From: XYD12-FULL-36-8 sp041739035
Lineage (GTDB): Bacteria; Bacteroidota; Ignavibacteria; Ignavibacteriales; Ignavibacteriaceae
DNA: 64,000 nucleotides
Assembly: GCA_041739035.1 (NCBI GenBank)
Contig: JBGSOQ010000172.1
Span: 1 to 64,000, forward strand
Reading direction: 5' to 3'
The notes below the pieces were generated by a model, which had not been told where the DNA came from, made no database searches, and saw only the letters and a list, made by a program, of their open reading frames with translations. Positions 8,152-16,496 of the stretch are shown here, one piece after another (the stretch's first letter is position 1; every line of letters begins with the position of its first letter). The translations under genes and the position numbers were made by a program.

Positions 8152-8395
8152 TATGAATCTTTCTTTTATAAATTAATATTGTAATTAAAATCTATATTAA
8201 AACTTTTAAAAATCAAAGTATACACGGTATCCTATCCACAATTTCCTCACTCCACTACTCCATCACTCTCAGCCTGAGGCTTGAGCCAGAGGCTCATCCG
8301 CCTTTGGAGGAGATTCCGCCTCCCTGGCACTCATCAGCAATGGCGGGCAGGCTGGCGGACAGTACTCCGTTTTTCCTTTTTACGATGAACCTTTT

Positions 8396-8461
8396 CACTA
8401 CATTCTTCGCATTTTGAAGAATGAGCTGCTTGCTCCATGAAAACCAATCGTTTGGCCAGCG
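8396..8461 (+). repeat. 66-bp hairpin repeat, copy 2
   Basis: Same CATTCTTC...GAAGAATG stem and GAGCTGCTTGCTCC hairpin as the copy at 6381-6446, ending GGCCAGCG. Confidence 0.7.
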
Positions 8462-8813
8462 CTTGGGATGGAGGCCAGAAATCCCGATAGTCATCGGGAC
8501 AGGCGCCAGTTCAAGGCTGAAAAATCAATTCTTTGTACCTTTCTCCCGCCTGAGGTCGGGTAAACTTGATCCGCCAGCCCGCCCCGCTTCGCTTGGCGAG
8601 GCCGGGGAGGACGGACAGGTGTAAAATAAATTGCTAAGAATTGCCCTCATTCCACTACAAGAAATAAAATATTTATTCTTTCTTTTCTTGGCGCGAGAAA
8701 TCCCGATAGTCATCGGGACAGGATCCCGAAAAGATCAAGATCCCGACGAGTCGGGACAGGTCACCGCCTTTGGCGGGACAGGCTGAAAAATAAATTGCTA
8801 AGCACTATATCTT

Positions 8814-9012
8814 ACTTTTCTTGGTCCCGATTTTCATCGGGATAAACTCCAGAAAAGTAACAAAAGAAACATGCTCTGCAAAAGAATTGCTAAATTTCTT
8901 CTGCTTTCAGCTAAAAGAAATAAACTCGTTCCCGTTAGCCGGGAAGTTCAAACAGAATTTCTTTTTTAACGCTTCAATTCGAATAAATTTTTTACGCAAT
9001 TCTTTTGAGGAG
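8814..9012 (+). repeat. Structured hairpin element S3, leading hairpin interrupted
   Basis: The leading hairpin arms ACTTTTCT (8814-8821) and AGAAAAGT (8851-8858) are separated by a second palindrome (TCCCGATTTTCATCGGGA plus 8 bases) that uninterrupted copies lack. The nested arms that follow repeat those of S1, with outer arms 8879-8890 and 8996-9007 fully paired (CAAAAGAATTGC / GCAATTCTTTTG). Confidence 0.75.
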
Positions 9013-9818
9013 CGGTGAAAATTTATAAGGACAGTGTGAAAGACAAAATAATGAATTTATTTTAAGGTGCGGCAGGTAGAGGTCAAACCACCGCCGATCC
9101 CGTTGAACGGGACAGGGCGGGTCAAACAGATTTTTCTTTTTACGCTTTATTTCATATAATTTTTAAACGGAATTTATATGAGGTCGGCGTATAGGAAATC
9201 ATTAATGAAATTATTAATCGATACAAAAAGTAAAATATAAAAGTTTACTTGCTAACGCTATATTCGTTTATTCTTTTGATCTACCAGAGGCAGGCCACCG
9301 CCAAAGCGGGGTAAACGGGGCAAGTGTAATTCTTTTGAGGAGCGGGAAATTAGATTAAGGTGAAGGTTGGACTTTATTTCAGGAAAGGACAATATGACCA
9401 CCTCCGGCTAAAGCCGACCCCTCCTTGCAAAGGAGGGGAAGGTGATGTGGACGAGTGAACGGAAAAAACAGTACTTTTTATGTGGCAGTTGAAAAAGGGG
9501 TTTAGATGCCACCAAGCGGCCAAAGTTTTACATCATTAGAAAATGATTGAAAGTGGTGAATAGTTTATTCTCTGTCTTGGGAAGGTATTTCCGATCAAGG
9601 ACTACAAAAGAACGTAAATTAGAGTAATAAATACAAATTTATTTGATTTTCATCAAAAAAATAGAGTGAGGCTATATTTTATTTGATAGCACAAGAATTG
9701 ATATTGCTTAATAAATCTAAAGCGAAGCATCAAAAACAATGATGTAAGGGTTATTAGGTTATGAAGATCATTGAAGATGAAATGATTCGCGATTTACCAA
9801 TTAAATTTTGGTCAAAAA

Positions 9819-12395
9819 ATGAAAAAGATATTATTGATTATTGTATGTTCACTCTCTCAAATGGTTTTTGGTCAAACGTCAACTGCTCCATCAGCTGGCG
9901 ATGGTACAAGCGGAAATCCATATCAAATAGCTTCTTTAGAAAATCTATACTGGGTTGCTGAGAACAGTTCTAGATGGGGTTACTATTATATTCAAACAGC
10001 AAATATTGATGCTACACCAACTGAAGGTTGGTTCTCAGACGGTTCAGGTGGTTTTTATGGATGGGTACCTATAGGTAATAGTACAACACCATTCACCGCA
10101 ACATATAATGGTAATGGAAATAGTATAGATGGATTGTACATCAATCGCACAGTTGGTGATTATCAGGGGTTATTCGGAAACGCAAGCGGAGCCACTATTT
10201 CAAATTTAGGTGTAAGGAATGTTGACATAAACGGTAGATATTATATCGGTGGACTGGCAGGGCAGAGTTCTTCTACTAATATAAACAATTGTTACAGTAC
10301 AGGCTCCGTAACGGGAATTGAGCGTATCGGAAGTTTGGTTGGATTTAATACTAATAGCTCAACTGTGAGTAACAGCTACAGTACAGGTAGTGTAGCGGGG
10401 ATTAAAGCTATAGGCGGGCTCGTGGGAGCTAATTATAATTTATCCACTTTGAGCAGCAGCTACAGCACATGTAACATTACCAGCAACGATCGTAGCGGAG
10501 GACTGTTAGGGTTGAATTATACTTCCACAGTGATCAATTGTTACAGTAAGGGAAATGTTAGCGGTGATAGTTACGTAGGAGGTCTTTTAGGGTCGAATTA
10601 TAGTGCATGTACTGTATCCAACAGTTATAGCACGGGCAGTGTAAGTGCCAATAGTGTTGTAGGAGGATTGATAGGATATAATCTAAATTCCGCAGTGAAT
10701 AATAGTTTTTGGAATACAGAAACATCTGGCCGAAACATTAGTGCAGGTGGCACAGGCAAAACTACTGCAGAGATGAAAACTCAATCGACGTTTACCGCTG
10801 CTGGATGGGATTTTGCGACTATTTGGAAAATGCGTAGTTATAAAAATGATGGTTATCCATATCTTAGATGGCAATATCCTTCACCAGAAGCTATCGCCCC
10901 ATCTGCAGGAGATGGAACAAGCGGAAGCCCATACCAAATTTCTATTTTAGAAAATCTATACTGGGTTGCTGAGAACAGTTCTAGATGGGGTTACTATTAT
11001 ATTCAAACAGCAAATATTGATGCAACAGAAACTTCAGGCTGGAGCAGCGAAGGGTGGATACCTATAGGTAACGGCACGATTCAATTCACCGGCAATTATA
11101 ACGGTGATGGTCATACCATTGACGGATTGTATATCAATCGGTCGGGTATTGAATATCAAGGATTATTTGGTAAAACCAATGCAGCAACTATTACGAATTT
11201 GGGTGTGACCAATGTGAATATAACAGGATTTTACCGAGCCGGCGGGTTGGTAGGATGTAATTATAATAATTCTACAGTGACTAAATGCTATGGTACAGGC
11301 AACGTAAGTGGGAATTCGATGATTGGTTGTCTGGTGGGACAGAATCTAACTGCAAGTGTGAGTAAATGTTACACAACAGGCAGTGTTTCCGGTGTTCGAA
11401 TGCTCGGTGGGTTGGTAGGATTAAATGAAGCCGCCGCTAGTGTTAGTAATAGTTATAGCAGATGCAGCGTGACAGCAAGCATGTATGAAGTGGGCGGATT
11501 GGTGGGATTTATTTATAATGGATCTACGGTTAGTAATAGCTACAGTACTGGAAGTGTAGTAAGTCCGAGTTTCGATGTGGGTGGTTTGGTAGGGAGGAAT
11601 TATTCTTGCCCCGCTGTGAGTAACGGTTTCTGGGATACTGAGACTTCAGGCCGAACTAGCAGTGCAGGGGGTACCGGTAAAACCACAGTTCTAATGAAAA
11701 CAAACACAACATTTACTAATGCTGGTTGGGATTATACTAATGTCTGGGAAATGATTGGAACCAATTATCCAAGATTAAAAGATATACCGGAGACAGCTTT
11801 GCCGGTTGAGCTAACATCATTCACAGCGAATGTTATTAATAATAAATTTAGACTTAACTGGCAGACGGAAACAGAGGTTAATAATTATGGGTTTGAGATA
11901 GAAAAACATGAAAAGGCAAATGTGAAAAGTGAAGAGTGGGAAAAAGTTGGGTTCGTGAATGGGCATGGTAATAGTAATTCGCCCAAGACTTACAGTTTTA
12001 CAGATAAAGATATTTTAAGCGGTACTTATTTTTATCGATTGAAACAGATAGATACGGATGGGAAGTTTGAATACAGCAAGGAAGTGGAAGTAACAATTAA
12101 TAATGTACCAACGAAGTTTGAGTTAAAGCAGAATTATCCGAATCCTTTTAATCCAGTGACCAGTATTCAGTATGCAGTAGACAGTAAGCAATATGTAACG
12201 CTAAAGGTATATGATATACTGGGGAGAGACGTTGCAACATTGGTGAATGAAGTTAAAGAAGCAGGAAAATATGAATTAAATTTTGATGCCAAACAATTAC
12301 CAAGCGGTATTTATTTTTACAAGCTGCAGGCCGGTCCTTCGACAGGCTCAGGACAGGTTTATTCGCAAACAAAGAAGATGACATTACTACGATAA
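9819..12395 (+). CDS. Secreted GLUG-repeat protein with type IX secretion sorting domain
   Basis: 858 residues. Residues 1-19 are a signal peptide (KKILLIIVCSLSQMVFG, cleavage likely before Q). Two homologous halves follow (about 24-350 and 363-650). Each starts APSAGDGTSG, YWVAENSSRWGYYYIQTANI and carries a run of GLUG-type repeats (GGLVG...NSYSTGSV), ending with NSFWNTETSGR- or NGFWDTETSGR-like modules and GGTGKTT. Residues about 665-765 look like a fibronectin-like ALPVELTSFTA...TEVNNYGFEIE domain. The end is a T9SS type A domain with NYPNPFNPVTSIQYAV and GIYFYKLQAG. A short PSTGSGQVYS insert breaks the sorting domain and is coded by an interspersed palindromic repeat. It is probably exported and anchored at the cell surface, perhaps for adhesion; the ligand is unknown. 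Confidence 0.85.
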   Translation: MKKILLIIVCSLSQMVFGQTSTAPSAGDGTSGNPYQIASLENLYWVAENSSRWGYYYIQTANIDATPTEGWFSDGSGGFYGWVPIGNSTTPFTATYNGNGNSIDGLYINRTVGDYQGLFGNASGATISNLGVRNVDINGRYYIGGLAGQSSSTNINNCYSTGSVTGIERIGSLVGFNTNSSTVSNSYSTGSVAGIKAIGGLVGANYNLSTLSSSYSTCNITSNDRSGGLLGLNYTSTVINCYSKGNVSGDSYVGGLLGSNYSACTVSNSYSTGSVSANSVVGGLIGYNLNSAVNNSFWNTETSGRNISAGGTGKTTAEMKTQSTFTAAGWDFATIWKMRSYKNDGYPYLRWQYPSPEAIAPSAGDGTSGSPYQISILENLYWVAENSSRWGYYYIQTANIDATETSGWSSEGWIPIGNGTIQFTGNYNGDGHTIDGLYINRSGIEYQGLFGKTNAATITNLGVTNVNITGFYRAGGLVGCNYNNSTVTKCYGTGNVSGNSMIGCLVGQNLTASVSKCYTTGSVSGVRMLGGLVGLNEAAASVSNSYSRCSVTASMYEVGGLVGFIYNGSTVSNSYSTGSVVSPSFDVGGLVGRNYSCPAVSNGFWDTETSGRTSSAGGTGKTTVLMKTNTTFTNAGWDYTNVWEMIGTNYPRLKDIPETALPVELTSFTANVINNKFRLNWQTETEVNNYGFEIEKHEKANVKSEEWEKVGFVNGHGNSNSPKTYSFTDKDILSGTYFYRLKQIDTDGKFEYSKEVEVTINNVPTKFELKQNYPNPFNPVTSIQYAVDSKQYVTLKVYDILGRDVATLVNEVKEAGKYELNFDAKQLPSGIYFYKLQAGPSTGSGQVYSQTKKMTLLR

Positions 12396-13187
12396 TTACG
12401 ACGGATAGGCTGTAAATAAATTGCTAAGATTGTATTACCTACTTTTCTTGACCCCGATTTTCAGATCGGGGGAAAGGAATCTCCCCAAGATTCCCCGAGC
12501 TTTTGCCCCAATTTACCCTAAATCAATTTATTTTCTGTACTTTTCTCTTGCTAGAAAAGTACGAAAAGATCAAGGATACAAAAATTTCTATATTCTTTTC
12601 TTAGCGTAAGAAAAGAACCAAAAGAAGCATGCTCTGCAAAAGAATTGCTAAATTTCTTCTACTTTCAGCTAAAAGAAATAAACTCGTTCCCGTTAGCCGG
12701 GAACTTCAAACCCGCGCAATCTGCTAATGCAGAGCCACCGCCAGGGCCACCGCAAAAGCGGGGTAAACGGGGTAGACCACTGCTGGTACGGGGCAGGCCA
12801 CCGCAAGGCGGGGTAAATCCCAGAACATGCATTAAAAAACATATTACTAAGTCACCTTACGCAAAATTTCTATGTATTAACCCCGCCATTCATGGCGGGG
12901 ATGGAACAAATAAAGACAACCTGGGCTTTGGCCACTATTTGATCTATTAATGGGCTATCAGAAGGATTCCTTTGGAAAAGCCCAAGTATTTCGTATTATT
13001 TAGACCCCCGGTATAAATGCCGGGGTTACTTGATAACGCAGTTTGCGTAAGGTTACTTACTAATTTTCTTTTCACCCGCCAGCCCGCTTCGCTTGGCGAA
13101 GCCAGGGAGGACGGGTAGACGTGAGATTTATTTCACGCAGAACCCTTCAGAGGCGGGCAAGTTACGCAGATTTACTTGAGGGGGAGG
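12396..13187. other. Non-coding palindromic repeat array 3
   Basis: No gene is supported here. The array contains ACTTTTCTC-type hairpins (about 12537-12562), a 3'-truncated structured element (12598-12709), GC-rich CCACCGC...GCGGGGTAA repeats (about 12733-12815), and TTCGCTTGGCGAAGCC at about 13088-13105. The 3' ends of the GLUG gene and of the HEPN gene face this region. Confidence 0.65.
12598..12709 (+). repeat. Structured hairpin element, 3'-truncated copy
   Basis: The leading hairpin CTTTTCTTAGCGTAAGAAAAG, the outer 5' arm, middle 5' arm and apical GTTCCCG...CGGGAAC stem are present. The copy stops after CTTCAAA, where unrelated GC-rich repeat begins, so the 3' arms are missing. Confidence 0.65.
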
Positions 13188-13595
13188 TCATTTTAAAATC
13201 TTATCGCACCAAACCTTAAATCTCTCAAAGTGTTTCCAAAGAGAATCAATATCTTTTTTATGATAAACATCGCCTGAATAAGATACTCTATTTTTATGAT
13301 CTATTATACTCTTCAAATGTTTTAGGGCATTTTTCTTTTCTTCAGTGTGAGCAATTAAATCATCAAGAAGTGAAATTATTTCGTAATGATTTTCTCCCTG
13401 AATTTTAACACCACGCTGCTTTACACTTATTGCATCTGAATACGCTATTGCAGAATGAACAATTAAAAGGCATGCCGCATTATAATAAGAGTATTCAGCA
13501 GCAATTTTGCCGCCCTCGTAGAAATTTATCGCTACTTCTTTGAAACCTAAATATCTGGATGAATCGACTTTTTTTCTCGGGCTTTTAATTACCAT
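13188..13595 (-). CDS. HEPN-domain protein of an MNT-HEPN module
   Basis: This 135-residue, mainly helical protein (FKEVAINFYEGGKIAAEYSY, NAACLLIVHSAIAYSDAISV, HYEIISLLDDLIAHTEEK, HKNRVSYSGDVYHKKDI) fits the HEPN family that pairs with minimal nucleotidyltransferases. I do not see a canonical RX4-6H RNase motif; an arginine and a histidine are present eight residues apart in NRVSYSGDVYH. It follows the nucleotidyltransferase gene with an 11-nt overlap. By analogy the HEPN protein is the toxin and the nucleotidyltransferase the antitoxin, which is inferred. Confidence 0.7.
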   Translation of the reverse strand: MVIKSPRKKVDSSRYLGFKEVAINFYEGGKIAAEYSYYNAACLLIVHSAIAYSDAISVKQRGVKIQGENHYEIISLLDDLIAHTEEKKNALKHLKSIIDHKNRVSYSGDVYHKKDIDSLWKHFERFKVWCDKILK

Positions 13596-14205
13596 TTAAT
13601 AACCTCTTAATGGATTTACCCGATAGAACTATTCCTTCTTTTATTATATCATTTATAGGTGATTTCTTAAGGCGTGCCCGTTTCTGAAATTCTTTTAAGG
13701 ATATGTTGAACGGTGCTAAAGTTATTCCGTAATTTTTATACAACTCATCCCTGCAGATATCTATCTTTTTCTCAAGTACAATTTTACTTCTTAAATTGGG
13801 AACAACGATACAGATATCGAAATCACTTTTTACTGTTTCTTCCTTACGTGCAACGCTTCCGTAAAGTATAACACTTATAGCTTCTTTTGACAATATTTTT
13901 TTCAATTCTGTTACTATCAAATCATAGTATTGACTTTCTGCATCCAGGACTGGTAATAAAACCTTTTTAACGAAATAATTCGAAAAGTTAAGTGTGAAAA
14001 GATGATCCCTGCCGCCAATCCGTCGGTTTATAATTTTAAGGGACTCAAGGTGTGATAATGCATTTATGGCAGCTGGAGCGCTTAAGCCGCCTCTTTTAGC
14101 AACTTCCCTGCCTGAAAAACCATTTCTTGTATGGCGCAGCTCCCGGATTACTACAATATTTGAATACGCAGAAAAAATTTCATTTAATGGCTTGTGTACT
14201 ATCAT
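13585..14205 (-). CDS. Winged-helix minimal nucleotidyltransferase (MNT)
   Basis: 206 residues in two parts. Residues about 15-75 form a winged helix-turn-helix (GFSGREVAKRGGLSAPAAIN, LSHLESLKIINRRI), suitable for autoregulation. Residues about 95-200 form a nucleotidyltransferase with the GSX10DXD motif in LYGSVARKEE...SDFDICIV. It is the first gene of the pair with the HEPN gene, and a TTTG-N19-TATCTTTG promoter lies 42-72 bases upstream. In characterised MNT-HEPN systems the MNT neutralises HEPN by adding nucleotides. Confidence 0.75.
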   Translation of the reverse strand: MIVHKPLNEIFSAYSNIVVIRELRHTRNGFSGREVAKRGGLSAPAAINALSHLESLKIINRRIGGRDHLFTLNFSNYFVKKVLLPVLDAESQYYDLIVTELKKILSKEAISVILYGSVARKEETVKSDFDICIVVPNLRSKIVLEKKIDICRDELYKNYGITLAPFNISLKEFQKRARLKKSPINDIIKEGIVLSGKSIKRLLNGN

Positions 14206-14246
14206 AACTGTGTTAATAAATGTTTACATATGTAATGTTTTCTTAA

Positions 14247-14277
14247 CAAAGATAATTAAGTCATAATATATTTCAAA
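14247..14277 (-). promoter_or_regulatory. Bacteroidota-type promoter for the MNT-HEPN pair
   Basis: On the minus strand TTTG (14277-14274) and TATCTTTG (14254-14247) are separated by exactly 19 nt. This matches the TTTG-N19-TAnnTTTG consensus of the Bacteroidota housekeeping sigma factor. The start codon is 42 nt downstream of the -7 element. Confidence 0.55.
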
Positions 14278-14459
14278 GAATAGATTCTTTCTGCGGGTAT
14301 CTCCCAAAGGGACAGGTGCGAGTTCAGCCCGCCAGAGGACGGGTAAACTTGATCCGCCAGCCCGCCCCGCTTCGCTTGGCGAGGCCGGGAAGGACGGACA
14401 GGCTTAAAATAAATTGCTAAGAATTTCATTCATTCCGCTGCAAGAAATAAAATATTAAT

Positions 14460-14650
14460 TTTCTTTTCTCTTGAAAGAAAAGAAACAAAAGTTCAAGACT
14501 GTAAAAAATTAACTAAGAATTGAAATCGCTTCGTTAAAAGAAAATAACTCGTCCCGATTTTATTGTGTTCAAATAAGAGAATCGGGACTCAAACAGATTT
14601 TCTTTTTAGACACTTCGCTAATTCATTCTTTTAACGTTAATTTTTTAAGG
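14460..14650 (+). repeat. Structured hairpin element S4
   Basis: The leading hairpin TTTCTTTTCT (14460-14469) pairs with 14476-14485. The outer arm AAAAAATTAAC (14503-14513) pairs fully with 14636-14646. The middle arm AAAAGAAAAT (14536-14545) pairs with 14597-14606. The apical arm GTCCCGATT (14551-14559) pairs with 14580-14588. The internal loop AACTC / TCAAACAG is kept. Stem bases differ from S1 on both sides. Confidence 0.85.
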
Positions 14651-14706
14651 TCATTTGAGGAGTATTACCAGAATCTATTTTAGGTCAAATTTAATATTTA
14701 ATTCGT

Positions 14707-14843
14707 TTAGTAGAGTTTTGGGATTTGGTTGATACGCTTTATTACGTTCTCAAAATCTAGCCCAACTATTTCTAAATACCATTTTATTGATTCGTATAGT
14801 GGGCGGTTTTCTTCATTTACCAATTCCAAAGCTTTTTCCTTTT
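14707..14843 (-). pseudogene. 3' fragment of an N-acetyl sugar amidotransferase gene
   Basis: The minus strand encodes KEKALELVNEENRP, then ESIKWYLEIVGLDFE and VIKRINQIPKLY followed by a stop. This is nearly the same as the last 43 residues of the intact gene at 22052-24085, with a few substitutions. There is no frame in front of it, so it is a detached gene end. As at the intact gene, a structured hairpin element lies just downstream (left) of the stop codon. It is a remnant of duplication or rearrangement of the polysaccharide locus. Confidence 0.85.
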
Positions 14844-15206
14844 TACTTTAATCCCCGAAATAATCCCGAAATAATCCCGAAACAATCCCGAAATAAATTC
14901 GGGACAGGGCTCGGGACAGGCCACCGCCTATGGCGGGGCAGGCTCTAGTTTAAGACCCGCCTACATTTATAATTACGGCGGGTAAACTGAAAAAATCAAT
15001 TCTTTGTACCTTTCTCCCGCCTGAGGTCGGGTAAACTTGATCCGCCAGCCCGCCCCGCTTCGCTTGGCGAGGCCGGGTAGGACGGACAGGTTTAAAATAA
15101 AATATTTATTCTTTCTTTTCTTGGCGCAAGAAATCCCGATAGTCATCGGGACAGGATCCGCAAAAGAACATGCACTAAAAAATAATTTCTAAAATTATTA
15201 ATACTA

Positions 15207-15382
15207 ACTTTTCTTGGCGCAAGAAAAGTTACAAAAGAAACATGCTCTACAAAAGAATTGCTAAATTTCTTCTGCTTTCAGCTAAAAGAAATAAACTCGT
15301 TCCCGTTAGCCGGGAAGTTCAAACAGAATTTCTTTTTATCGCTTCAATTCGAATAAATTTTTTACGCAATTCTTTTGAGGAG
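15207..15382 (+). repeat. Structured hairpin element S5
   Basis: Very close in sequence to S1 and S3. The leading hairpin is AACTTTTCTTG / CAAGAAAAGTT. The outer arms 15250-15261 and 15366-15377 pair perfectly. The loop bases AAACTC and TTCAAACAG are present. Confidence 0.75.
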
Positions 15383-15467
15383 CAGGACAGGCCACCGACG
15401 AGGCGGGACAGGTCACCGCCTTTGGCGGGACAGACTGAAAAATAAATTGCTAAAATTATTGATACCA

Positions 15468-15512
15468 ACTTTTCTTGACCGCGATTTTCATCGGGATAAA
15501 CTCCAGAAAAGT
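15468..15512 (+). repeat. Leading hairpin interrupted by a GC palindrome
   Basis: The arms ACTTTTCT (15468-15475) and AGAAAAGT (15505-15512) enclose GATTTTCATC flanked by GC-rich arms and TAAACTCC. Uninterrupted hairpins have a 7-base tip here. The same interruption is seen at 6855-6899, 8814-8858 and 18534-18578; the copy here and that at 18534 lie in a duplicated stretch of about 100 bp. Confidence 0.6.
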
Positions 15513-15550
15513 AGCCCCGCTATTCAGCGGGACAGGCTGCAGAACATGCA

Positions 15551-15680
15551 CTTAAAAATAATTTCTAAAACTTCATTTCATTTCGGGAAGAAAAATAACT
15601 CTCCCGCCAAGGCGGGATCAAACAAATTTTTCTTCTGTTTCTCCATTACATTCAGTTTCTTAACGAAATTATTTTAAGGT
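15551..15680 (+). repeat. Structured hairpin element S6
   Basis: The outer arm CTTAAAAATAATTTC (15551-15565) pairs with GAAATTATTTTAAG (15665-15678) with one bulge. The middle arm GAAGAAAAAT (15587-15596) pairs with 15626-15635. The apical arm TCCCGCC pairs with GGCGGGA at 15602-15617. The loop is AACTC / TCAAACAA. Confidence 0.8.
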
Positions 15681-15996
15681 GCTAAAAGAAATCCCGATAC
15701 TACGACCACTGCCAGGGTCACCGCAGGGCCACCGCTGGAGCGGGGTAAACCACCGCCAAAGCGGGGTAAACGGGGTAAACGGGGGCAAGCGCGACAGGGA
15801 GGCTGACAGGTTTTAGTTTATCTAAATTTTAAAATTTCTCTTTTTCAATTGAAAAACGAGTTATTTATCGAAATGATGGATAACTAATGACCAAAGAATA
15901 GTAATGCTTTAAGTGAATCGTCTCTTGAAGCTATTTTATTAGAATTGAGTTAAAAATACAGGGCTTATTGTAATGTGTTATGAAGGAGGAGAGGAA

Positions 15997-16278
15997 TTAA
16001 TATACTTCTTCGTGTGTCCCAACATTAATTAAAAGTTTTTCAGTTTCTGTAGTTGAGGGATTTTGTACAAAAGTAAAAATAATTCTTAAATCGAATGCTG
16101 CTGAGCATGACCAATTTCCTTCTAATATCCCAGTTAATTTGTGGGACTTTAGTTTTGGATGGAAAGGATTTTCTTCGAGAAGCTTTATCGCTGCAATTAT
16201 TTTTTCGCTTGATTCAGGGGAATTCTTTATAGTTTTTTTAAATGCACGCTTGAATGTTGATGACCAGTTTAGAATCAT
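15997..16278 (-). CDS. YafQ/RelE-type mRNA interferase toxin
   Basis: The 93-residue toxin has the pattern of the YafQ branch of RelE: a helical N-terminus (STFKRAFKKTIKNSPESSEK), KLTGILEGNWSCSAAFDLRI for the LxGxxxGxxS...DLRI motif, and the terminal GTHEEVY typical of the family. Such proteins cut mRNA in the ribosome A site. It overlaps the antitoxin gene by one base. Gene order and size are as expected. Confidence 0.85.
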   Translation of the reverse strand: MILNWSSTFKRAFKKTIKNSPESSEKIIAAIKLLEENPFHPKLKSHKLTGILEGNWSCSAAFDLRIIFTFVQNPSTTETEKLLINVGTHEEVY

Positions 16279-16496
16279 TATTCATTTTCGAGATCATTTA
16301 AAAAATCATCCACCGACCCTTTACCGGTTTTGTTTGCAAGATATTCTTGCTTGCTTTCTTTTACTGAATCAGCGAGTTCTTTTCTCTTTGCTTCGATGAC
16401 TCTTTTATGAATAATTTCCGAAATCATTAACTGATCATCCAAGGGAAGTTTAGAAATAGACTCGAGGAAATTGTTTATATGTGTTTGGGCTTCCAT
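16278..16496 (-). CDS. Antitoxin of the YafQ-like module
   Basis: This small acidic 72-residue protein (MEAQTHINNFLESISKLPLD, then KRVIEAKRKELADSVKESKQ and a GSVDDFLNDLENE tail) lies directly before the YafQ-like toxin gene with a 1-nt overlap. It resembles short unclassified antitoxins rich in helices and acidic residues. The call rests mainly on position and size. Confidence 0.7.
   Translation of the reverse strand: MEAQTHINNFLESISKLPLDDQLMISEIIHKRVIEAKRKELADSVKESKQEYLANKTGKGSVDDFLNDLENE

Larger units (their letters stand above)
8152..9818. other. Non-coding palindromic repeat array 2
   Basis: These 1.67 kb contain no supported gene. Seen here are a 66-bp hairpin repeat (8396-8461), GC-rich TTCGCTTGGCGAGGCC repeats (about 8573-8620), a truncated structured element (about 8628-8670), one full element (8814-9012), the 3' half of another (about 9115-9185), GGGACAGG palindromes, and a CCCCTCCTT...AAGGAGGGG hairpin at about 9418-9438. 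From 9440 to 9818 the sequence is AT-rich and probably holds the promoter of the GLUG protein gene, though no clear -33/-7 pair was found. Confidence 0.65.
14278..15996. other. Non-coding palindromic repeat array 4
   Basis: This 1.7-kb array contains TTCGCTTGGCGAGGCC repeats (about 14360-14395 and 15050-15090), a truncated structured element (about 14409-14455), three full ones (14460-14650, 15207-15382, 15551-15680), an amidotransferase gene fragment (14707-14843), CCCGAAATAATCCCG-type GGGACAGG palindromes (about 14860-14945) and GC-rich CCACCGC repeats (about 15715-15790). No intact gene is seen. Confidence 0.7.

Noticed and set aside
9761..9961. Short plus-strand frame ahead of the GLUG protein
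   Set aside because: It overlaps the start and signal peptide of the well-supported gene at 9819 in another frame and has no family features.
6635..15382. Structured elements as retron or group II intron RNA
   Set aside because: No reverse transcriptase gene is present in the window and the conserved loop does not match domain V or a retron branching region that I know.
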